This document shows positions 1 through 6,200 of a stretch of DNA of 13,661 bases, one piece after another. Made by a program: the position numbers and the translations under genes. Each line of letters starts with the position of its first letter. Position 1 is the first letter of the stretch. Source of the DNA: Baffinella frigidus (Eukaryota; Cryptophyceae; Cryptomonadales; Baffinellaceae); the NCBI GenBank assembly GCA_026770585.1, contig MU646410.1, positions 345,410 through 359,070 on the forward strand, in the 5' to 3' direction. The notes beneath the pieces are model-generated. The model saw only the letters and a list, made by a program, of their open reading frames with translations. It made no database searches and was not told the origin of the DNA.

Positions 1-26
1 GGGGGGGGGGGGGGGGGGGGGGGGGG
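1..26. repeat. G homopolymer at window edge
   Basis: The window opens with 26 consecutive G. It is not followed by telomere-type TTTAGGG units, so it does not look like a native chromosome end. It may be a sequencing or assembly artefact at a contig edge. The LRR gene on the minus strand runs towards this edge and is probably cut by it. Confidence 0.8.
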
Positions 27-59
27 AGGCAGAAGTTGATTGCCCGGTTCCGTCGTACG

Positions 60-250
60 GTAGAATTTGGGTTGGCTTGGATTTTTTCAGGGCCGAGTCG
101 GGCGGAAATCTGACGAAAATGCGCCGTTTTCTGTCATCGTATGGTTGAGAGATGCTATCTTGTCATCAATCTCATGCATAAGGCAGCATGAAAATTCAGT
201 TTCTCGAATTTTCCCACCCGACCCTGAATCCAAGCCAACCCGAATTCTAC
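60..250. mobile_element. Foldback/MITE-like inverted repeat, about 190 bp
   Basis: The ends are near-perfect inverted copies: GTAGAATTTGGGTTGGCTTG on the left and the complement of GTAGAATTCGGGTTGGCTTG on the right. Similarity continues inwards in degraded form (CAGGGCCGAGTCGGGCGG against CAGGGTCGGGTGGG). No protein is encoded; the open frames across it are repeat shadows. I could not find a convincing target-site duplication. It is best read as an old non-autonomous element. Confidence 0.6.
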
Positions 251-393
251 AATACGAATTCGTTGACTTTCGAGGCAATGCGGAGTGGAATTGGAGTCAC
301 TTCTGGACTCAGGCAGAGCTAGGCAGGGCTAGGACCTATAGCGGCAAAATCAGCATTTCCAGAAGGATGGGACACGGGGGCTAGTGTTCAGAC

Positions 394-466
394 CTGTCGC
401 GGCGAGCAGCATTAGCAGAGCCTTCCCCGTGAAGCCCGCGATGTGGTCCAGGACCAGCGTCTCGAG
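394..466 (-). pseudogene. Copy 1 of TBCE-like exon 2 (LRR exon fragment)
   Basis: On the minus strand this reads LETLVLDHIAGFTG, then KALLMLLAAT. It matches the exon at 1043-961 and the TBCE-type LRR pattern LxxLVLNxxxITW. The downstream edge keeps ACAG/GTCTGA, so a 5' splice site is still possible at 393. The upstream edge has no clear 3' splice site because it runs into a 26-bp palindrome. The tryptophan conserved in the other copies is a glycine here. It is best read as a decayed exon duplicate, though an extra LRR exon cannot be excluded. Confidence 0.6.
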
Positions 467-476
467 ACGCTGGTCC
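451..476. repeat. Perfect 26-bp palindrome at exon-copy edge
   Basis: Positions 451-476 are a perfect palindrome centred on CTCGAG, with arms GGACCAGCGTCTC. One arm is the start of the LRR exon (codons for LETLV) and the other is its mirror image. The two other exon copies lack the mirror arm, so the fold-back arose only here. Confidence 0.85.
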
Positions 477-681
477 TTTCTTAAATCATTTCTGGTACAC
501 ACCCAAGAGTATGACGTGTCAAGTGCGTTGGCCGTAATACAGGATCTCTCATTTTTAAATTTCGAAGCAGTAATTGGCTTGATGACGTTTGAAAGGGGCC
601 GAGGACTGAGGCGGAGGTAAGACCTGTATCGGCAAATCAGCATTTCCAAAAGGACGGGAACGCCCGCTTGTGGCGGACTAT

Positions 682-759
682 CCACAAGTTGACAAACCTG
701 TCAACTTCCACAAGTTGACAAACCTGTCAACTTCCACAAGTTGACAAACCTGTCAACTT
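682..759. repeat. Three tandem 26-bp hairpin units
   Basis: Three identical 26-bp units begin CCACAAGTTGACAAACC. Each contains the perfect hairpin AAGTTGAC-N6-GTCAACTT. The array ends a few bases before exon copy 2. The GTTGAC/GTCAAC core recurs in many other repeats of this window. Confidence 0.95.
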
Positions 760-772
760 CAGTGCCCTAGAT

Positions 773-848
773 CTGTCGCGGCGAGGAGCAGCAGCAGAGC
801 CTCCCACTTGAAGCCCGTGATGTGGTTCAGGACCAGCGTCTCGAGAGG
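773..848 (-). pseudogene. Copy 2 of TBCE-like exon 2, splice sites lost
   Basis: Minus-strand translation gives LETLVLNHITGFKWEALL, then LLLAAT, closely matching exon 2 at 1043-961. The position corresponding to the 5' splice site reads ACAG/ATCT instead of ACAG/GTCT, so the donor GT is gone. No AG acceptor sits at the other edge. This copy cannot be spliced normally and is a broken duplicate, although its reading frame is clean. Confidence 0.65.
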
Positions 849-960
849 CGATACACGACAACGTTTGACGAATTCCGTCAACACGTGGGAGATTTTTTTA
901 ACCTTTCCGGCAAAGGTTGGTAAAAGTTGGCAGCAGCTGACAAAAGGCTAGTGCTCAGAC

Positions 961-1043
961 CTGTAGCTGCGAGCAGCAGCGTGAGAGCCTCCCACGTGAA
1001 CCCCGCGATGTTGTTGAGGACCAGCGTCTCGAGAGCCGCGCCT
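961..1043 (-). CDS. TBCE: TBCE-like gene, exon 2 (LRR)
   Basis: This is the best-preserved of three copies. On the minus strand an acceptor (GATGCAG) at 1050-1044 precedes an 83-base exon encoding GAALETLVLNNIAGF, then TWEALTLLLAAT. It ends at ACAG/GTCTGAG, with the donor at 960-959. Exon 1 ends in phase 2 (CG) and this exon supplies A, giving an Arg codon and then an open frame, so the phases fit. In known TBCE proteins the LRR domain has the same motif, leucine-rich with LVLN followed by an aromatic-rich ITW. The next exons (rest of the LRRs, ubiquitin-like end) are not visible between 960 and 1. Confidence 0.55.
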
Positions 1044-1204
1044 CTGCATCCGGTTTTCGGGTTACTTTGGCGCGGAGGATGTCTGTTTGCGTGTGAGCAA
1101 AAACACACTTGTGAGCAAACTGACATTTGACCAGTTTGAGGATGTCTGTAGGACCACCCTATATCCCTACGGTATTGTCTATCGTAGGGTCCTATGGATT
1201 ATTG

Positions 1205-1405
1205 ACTTGCGGGTTATTGGGGTGTGGGGTGTGGGGTTAGAGGTAAGTTTTTAGAGGTCAGGGGTTAAGGGGGCAGGATTATCGGGTTTGGGGTTACGGG
1301 GTATGGAGTTAGGGGTTAGGGGGTTATAGGGGGTTAGGGGGTTAGGGGGTAAGGGGGTTAGGGGGTTAGGGGGTTAGGGGGTTAGGGGTTATTGGGGCTA
1401 GGATT
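1205..1405. repeat. Telomere-like tract, TTAGGGGG variant
   Basis: G-rich on the plus strand, mostly GGGGTTA/GGGGGTTA units of 6-8 bases rather than TTTAGGG. It lies inside intron 1 of the TBCE-like gene and is C-rich on that gene's coding strand. No coding signal is seen. Confidence 0.85.
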
Positions 1406-1448
1406 TAGTTCGGGGTGGCAGTCGAACAAAGGCTCTCGGCCTTGGCTC

Positions 1449-1474
1449 ACACCGGGGTGCCTCGCCAGGCGCGA
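1449..1474 (-). pseudogene. Fragment of TBCE-like exon 1 3' end plus splice donor
   Basis: CACCGGGGTGCCTCGCC on the plus strand matches the junction at 2236-2251 (CACCGGGGTGCGTCGC), which is the last codons of exon 1 and the GTG of the 5' splice site. A telomere-like tract follows directly at 1475. Confidence 0.5.
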
Positions 1475-1575
1475 TGGTTTAGGGTTTAGGGTTCAGGGTT
1501 TAGGGTTTAGGGTTTAGGGTTTAGGGTTTAGGGTTTAGGGTTGAGGGTCTAGGGTTGAAACCCTAAACCCTAAAC
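1475..1575. repeat. Interstitial telomeric array (TTTAGGG)n
   Basis: About ten TTTAGGG units on the plus strand, near-perfect from about 1482 to 1545, followed by a short inverted piece (CCCTAAACCCTAAAC at 1561-1575). It sits inside intron 1 of the TBCE-like gene. Fragments of the exon 1 end border both sides (1449-1474 and from 1576). Confidence 0.95.
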
Positions 1576-1649
1576 GAGCGAGAGCGCGGGGTACGGGGTG
1601 TTTTTCTAGGGTCGAGTGTTGACTTCGATGTCACACCGGGGTGCCTCAC
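1576..1649 (-). pseudogene. Second fragment of TBCE-like exon 1 end
   Basis: GAGCGAGAGCGCGGGG at 1576-1591 and CACCGGGGTGCCTCAC at 1634-1649 match two parts of the exon 1 end and adjacent intron (compare 2268-2284 and 2236-2251). The order is the same as at 1959-2027. It is a degraded duplicate. Confidence 0.45.
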
Positions 1650-1810
1650 GCATGTCGGGGAAGCGTTCGCGGCCAACCTGACCCTCTCACATGGCACGCA
1701 CACCATCTTACCTCTGAAAAATGTTGCCGGCTCTGGTACTAGAAGCGTCCACTCTGAGAGAATGAGGTCCCCACTGCAGCGAACTAGTCGAGACACCGAA
1801 TAGAATTAAT
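1650..1810. other. Intron sequence without recognised feature
   Basis: This stretch lies within intron 1 of the TBCE-like gene. I see no repeat array, foldback or coding signal that I can support. Confidence 0.4.
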
Positions 1811-1936
1811 CTCAGGAATGTCCTTCTAAACGAAGATTTGTACCAAGAACTTTCAGTGTTTCAAAATATTCGTACTTTTAGGGCTTTAAAATATCTGGAT
1901 GTGTACCAAGAATCGTTTAGAGGGCCAGTTCCCGAG
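1811..1936. mobile_element. Foldback element, about 126 bp
   Basis: The ends are imperfect inverted copies: CTCAGGAATGTCCTTCTAAA on the left and the complement of CTCGGGAACTGGCCCTCTAA on the right. A second inner pair surrounds AAAATATTCGTAC / TTTAAAATATC. It is non-coding and lies in intron 1 of the TBCE-like gene. Confidence 0.5.
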
Positions 1937-2000
1937 ATCAATTATATGATGGATCGCGACGAGAGCGAGAGGGCGGGGTACTTCGGGTGTGGAACGGGTG

Positions 2001-2195
2001 CACACCGGTGTGCCTCGCTGCCTGCACTTATCCGGGGAAACCTATTTTTCTTTCATTTCCTGGCAACGGAAACTGCTTCACAAATGCTTTAATATCACCA
2101 GTAAGAACGAACTGTGTCGTAATTTTCGTTGCAAGGAAATGAGAGAACAATAGGTTTCCCCGGATAAGCACGCGCTGCGGCGAGCAAGAGCGCGG
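2001..2195 (-). pseudogene. Copy of TBCE-like exon 1 end interrupted by a MITE
   Basis: After removal of the 140-bp MITE at 2028-2167 and one GCAC target copy, this segment aligns with 2236-2284, the end of exon 1. Minus-strand translation of the rejoined copy gives ALLLAAARAGSEAHR against ALSLAAARAASDAPR in exon 1. Substitutions are mostly conservative and the donor GTG is kept. It is an independent duplicate that was open reading frame before the insertion. Confidence 0.6.
2028..2167 (+). mobile_element. MITE with TTATCCGGGG termini, copy 1 (140 bp)
   Basis: The terminal inverted repeats begin TTATCCGGGGAAACCTATT and end AATAGGTTTCCCCGGATAA. Both flanks carry GCAC (2024-2027 and 2168-2171), a perfect 4-bp target-site duplication. 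It shares length, ends and interior (ATGCTTTAATAT, AAGAACGAA) with copy 2 at 6208-6347. It encodes no transposase, so it is non-autonomous. Four-base duplications are known for Sola-type and some other DNA transposons, but I cannot assign a family. Confidence 0.9.
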
Positions 2196-2204
2196 GGTTA
2201 GGCG

Positions 2205-2232
2205 TCACGGGTTTAGGGGTTAGGGACTAGGT
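2205..2232. repeat. Short telomere-like tract just after the exon 1 donor
   Basis: GGGTTTAGGGGTTAGGGACTAGG on the plus strand lies a few bases inside the TBCE-like intron 1. It is C-rich on the coding strand, so the intron starts almost directly with telomere-like sequence. Confidence 0.6.
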
Positions 2233-2238
2233 TTTCAC

Positions 2239-2915
2239 CGGGGTGCGTCGCTGGCTGCACGCGCGGCCGCGAGCGAGAGGGCGGCGTCGGCGCTCAGCGG
2301 GTTGCCGGACGCGTTGAGGGAGCGCAGCGTCGGGAGGCTGCCGATCAGCCACGCGAGATCCGCGAACGACGCGACGCAGTTGAGCGAGATGTCCAGCTCG
2401 GTGAGGGACGGGCACATGCGCGGGTCGACGCGGATTGTGGAGATGCCGGAGGAGAGGAGCTGGATGGTGAGGGCGCGCGTGATCGGCTCGTTCTCCTGGA
2501 CTGCACCGTCGCTGAATTTGCCTCGGAGTGCGTCTTCGAGGGAGCAGAGCGGGACGACGTCGCTCCTCTCCACCATCGAAACTTTTGCAACAACTCCGTT
2601 CTCCTCAATCTTTCCACTTTCCGTCAAAGACACGCCATCGAGCAGCGCTGAAGCTCCTCCTGCAGCGTCGAGCTCCTCCCATACGACGCCCCACCGTGAG
2701 TCACTCTCGGTTGCAAGCTGCGCGATGCGCCCGATCACGGCCTGGTGGTTGAACTTTGCCCCGGGGCCCTTCGACACGCTCTGCACGCGCTCGTTAAGCT
2801 GCAGCGGCGGGAGCGCACGCGAAGGAGCCTCCCGGCCCTCGGGAAGCGCGGGAATAGGCTCGGACCCGCGCGCTTCCTTCGCCTTCTTGCGCTGCTCAGC
2901 GAGGAAGGCCTTCAT
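2239..2915 (-). CDS. TBCE: TBCE-like gene, exon 1 (divergent CAP-Gly plus LRR)
   Basis: Tubulin-folding cofactor E binds alpha-tubulin and works with other cofactors in assembling the alpha/beta dimer in the cytosol. I start at the ATG at 2915 (MKAFLAEQRKKAKEARG); upstream in frame is only a TTG and then a stop. Residues about 40-100 resemble a CAP-Gly domain (AVIGRIAQL, SRWGVVWEELDA, LLDGVSL), but the GKNDG-type tubulin-tail motif is not recognisable. LEDALRGKFSD (126-136) matches the linker that follows CAP-Gly in TBCE. LRRs follow at about 170-182 (SLTELDISLNC) and 195-208 (TLRSLNASGNPLS). The exon ends at CCCCG/GTGAAAAC in phase 2, compatible with exon 2 at 1043. Usual TBCE proteins are about 500 residues, so only the N-terminal half is here. 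Another CAP-Gly/LRR protein is possible. Confidence 0.6.
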
Positions 2916-3146
2916 GTTCTGAGATTCGGTGGCGAAAGGCAACCCCAGTAACTCTCCACGGCGCACCAACAACCGTCAGAACGATTCGACAATCCTGCGC
3001 CCTGCAGTCGTTGATGGTCAAACGATTTTCTCAACAAACGGCTCCAAGCCCTTCCTGAGGCGGGCCCATCCATGCTAAAAAGAAAGGGCCTGAAGGGTCG
3101 GGAAGGGGGGAGGTGAGAGGACGGGGACCGCACCGGGGGGCTGAGG
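2916..3146. promoter_or_regulatory. Divergent intergenic region, possible bidirectional promoter
   Basis: About 230 bases separate the start codons of two head-to-head genes. No TATA box is evident. A piece at about 3060-3073 (GCGGGCCCATCCAT) matches units of the 20-bp minisatellite at 11574-11704. Assignment as a shared promoter rests only on gene arrangement. Confidence 0.35.
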
Positions 3147-3248
3147 ATGCAGGCACGGACGATCCTGGCAGGGTGCGCTCTCGCTTCGTTCCTGGCGTGC
3201 GTCCTCAACTACATGTCCCCGGTCTTTCTCGTCCTGGTGCCCATCTCG
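3147..3248 (+). CDS. Membrane gene exon 1 (start, first hydrophobic helix)
   Basis: The exon starts at ATG (context GAGGATGC) and encodes 34 residues beginning MQARTILAGCALASF and ending SPVFLVLVPIS. It ends CATCTCG/GTGCGC in phase 0. The N-terminus could be a signal anchor or simply the first membrane helix. In the unspliced frame the hydrophobic character stops just after the donor (RHSIPPAFPSRSQ), which supports this boundary. Confidence 0.6.
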
Positions 3249-6200
3249 GTGCGCCATTCCATTCCGCCCGCATTTCCCAGCCGTTCTCAGGAGTGGCGAA
3301 GGTGTTCTCAGGAGAGGCCAAGGGGGCATGCACTCCAGGTCTGAGCAACCTGCTCAGACCTCGAATAATGGGCTATCTTCGCATTTTCGCCCGGCGCACA
3401 CGGGGGGGGGCAGCTAGTTTAGGGTCAGGGTTCAGGGTTCAGGGTTTAGGGTTTAGGGGTTAAGGTTTGCTGTTGGTCTCTTCATCTACTACAGATGGAA
3501 GCCGACTAACTCGACTGACTCCCACATACAAATTCTGGGACCCGAAACAGACGATTAACCCCTAAACCCTGAACCCGAAAACAGCTGACCGCGACAATAG
3601 TGGTGCTGGTCTCGATCTACTGCAAATGGAAGCTTAGTACCAAATAACAAAACAAATGTGTTCCTTGGTACCAGTGCGCAGCTGGTCGCTCATCCCGCCG
3701 AGCCTTTGAATCAAATACTCGGGGACTGCACCTTACGGCTAGGTTTTTGTGAAAAGTGGCATGCATGCAACTGCACTTGATGTAAACGCTGATGAAACAC
3801 CCCGGAAACACCACCAACCCTCCCGGTTGCACCAAATCTTCGATTTTAGACTTGAGATTTACCCTTGCAGAGACCCCAGATCCGGGGTGTCTGCCAGGTG
3901 AAATCTACAATCTGAAATCGACGATTTGGTCCAATCGTGAGGGCTGGTGGCAGCTGGTCGCGACAATAGCGGCGCTGGTGTCAATCTACGACAAATGGAA
4001 GCCGGCTCACTCCCACACACCAATCCGGGTACCCGAGCAAGGCAATTTGGAGGGCTGGTTCCTGGTCGGCAGCTAGATCTTAAACCCTACACCCTAAACC
4101 CTCACCCCTGAACCAGCTGATCGCGACAATAGCGGTGCTGGTCTCGATCTACTACAAATGGAAGCGCGGAATCGAGATCTTCATTTTCCTCTCCGTCACC
4201 CTCTTCGTCCGCCCCCACCCTTCCGACTCCCTTGCACACCCGTCCGACCCCCGTGTCATCCGACCCCCTTGTGCCGTCCGACCCCTTTGTCCTGTAGCGG
4301 TGCTGGTCTCGATGTACAACAAGTGGAAGCGCGGGATCGAGATCTTTATTTTCCTCTCCGTCACCCTCTTCTTCCCCCCCCACCCTCCACCCTCACCTAT
4401 AAACACCCTGAACCCTAAACCCTAAAACTTCAACCCTAAACCCTTAACCCTAAACCCTAAACCCTAAACCCTAAACCCTAAACCCTAAACCCTCGACCCT
4501 AAACCCTATACCCTAACCCCTAACCCCTAAACCCTAAACCCTAAGCCCTAAACCCAAAACCTCCTCTCTGTCACCCTCTTCGTCCACCTCTTCCCTCAAC
4601 CCTGAACCCTAAACCCTAAAACCCAAAGCCTTGAGGAGTTTCACTCAGGGTACAGGTTTCAGGGTTCAGGGTTTAGGGTTGATGGCTACGGGGTCAGCAG
4701 AATTTGAGGATTCTCGCTTAGGGTTTAGCCGCATCGGGAAGCCGCCTAACCCTACACCCTAAACTCTAGTAAACCCCGATGGGCCTGACCACAACCTCAT
4801 TATCCGTTAACTGTTTTTATTATGTATACATATATATGTATATATATATAATACAATATATATATATACAATATTAACCTTATCAGTAACCTGTCTCGGA
4901 AGGTCATTGAGCTGGTGGTCTAAACCCTGAACCCTAAACCCTGAACCCTGAACCCTAAAACCTAAACCCTAAACCCTAAACCCTGAAAAGGTGATTGAGC
5001 TGGTCGTCTTCATCGTCGTGCTCGCCACTCGGTTCGAAAACCTAAAACCTAAACCCGAAACCCGAAACCCGAAACCCGAAACCCGAGACCCGAAACCCGA
5101 ACCCCGAACACCGAAACCCCAAACCGCAAACCCTACACCCCAAACCACAAACCACAAACCACAAACCCCAAACCCCAAACCCCAAAACCCAAACCCTCAA
5201 CACCAAACCCTACACCCGAAACCCGAAACCCTGAAAACCAAACCCTACACCAGAAACCCCAACCTCTCAACACCAAACCCTAAACCCGAAACCCGAAACA
5301 CCAACCCCCACACCCAAAACCCGAAACCCTAGACCCCAAACCCTACACCCGTGACCCCAAACCCTCAACACCAAACCCTACATCCGAAGCCCGAAATCCT
5401 AAAAACCAAAACCTACACCTCAAATCCGAAACCCTAAACACCAAATCCCACACCCAAACCCCGAAACCCTAGACCCCAAACCCTACACATCAAATCCGAA
5501 ACCCTAAACCTTAAACCCCAAACCCTAAACCCTAAACCCCAAACCCCAAATCCTAAACCCCAAACCCTAAACCCTTAGCCTCAAACCCCATGACGGGGAT
5601 TTTTTCGCGCCAAAGTTGACGGGGTTTCACCGCGAAACCCAGAAGCTCGTCTTCACCCCTCGTTCCCAACGCCCCCCCGTACGCCTCTTTTTCGCGCCAA
5701 AGTTGACGAATTTGTACCGTGAAACGCAGAATGTCAACTTGAGAATAGTCCGTGGAAGACGAGGTCGTCCTCGCCACTCGATCCGCCTGCCCCCCTCCCA
5801 CTCGAGGCTGCCCAAGAGCCCTTTTTAAATATCGATTGTAGTTGGTCACGTGTCTCCCCGAAAAGCGGAGAGACACGTGTGGTACGGGCTCGTACATTGA
5901 GAGTGTAAAGGGTACCACGATGCTCGTTCTTGACAGATGCACCATACTCGCCCTCAAACAAAAACAGCATGTGAAAGCCGCTCTAATAGTCGGTTCTAAA
6001 AAGAACAGCATAGTTGTTGGTTGCGCGTTGTTCGAATGTGCTGGCCACCAAAAAACGGGGGATAATTGCAAAGGTTGACGGTTTCGAACCAGAAGTGTCA
6101 GCCTTTGCAATTAGTCCTTTTATTCCAACCCCACAATTAAACATTGTTGGATTATTCTCGTGGCCAACCGATGTGAAAACCGCGCTCACAAATATTCGCT

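Larger units (their letters stand above)
331..661. repeat. Direct repeat pair of about 42 bp
   Basis: A segment at 331-373 (GACCTATAGCGGCAAAATCA, then CATTTCCAGAAGGATGGGAC) is repeated with few changes at 621-661 (GACCTGTATCGGCAAATCAG, then CATTTCCAAAAGGACGGGAA). Each copy lies next to one of the first two copies of the LRR exon, on its downstream side in transcription. The exon copies were therefore probably duplicated together with flanking intron sequence. Confidence 0.6.

Noticed and set aside
682-759. CRISPR array
   Set aside because: The three 26-bp units are contiguous with no spacers and the context is eukaryotic.
2302-2922. Plus-strand open frame of 206 codons
   Set aside because: It is the antisense shadow of the TBCE-like exon 1, which has recognisable LRR content on the minus strand.
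4991-5332. Open frame of 113 codons with KPETRNPKPET-type repeats
   Set aside because: Only the first 41 bases are exon 3. The rest is translation of telomere-like units.
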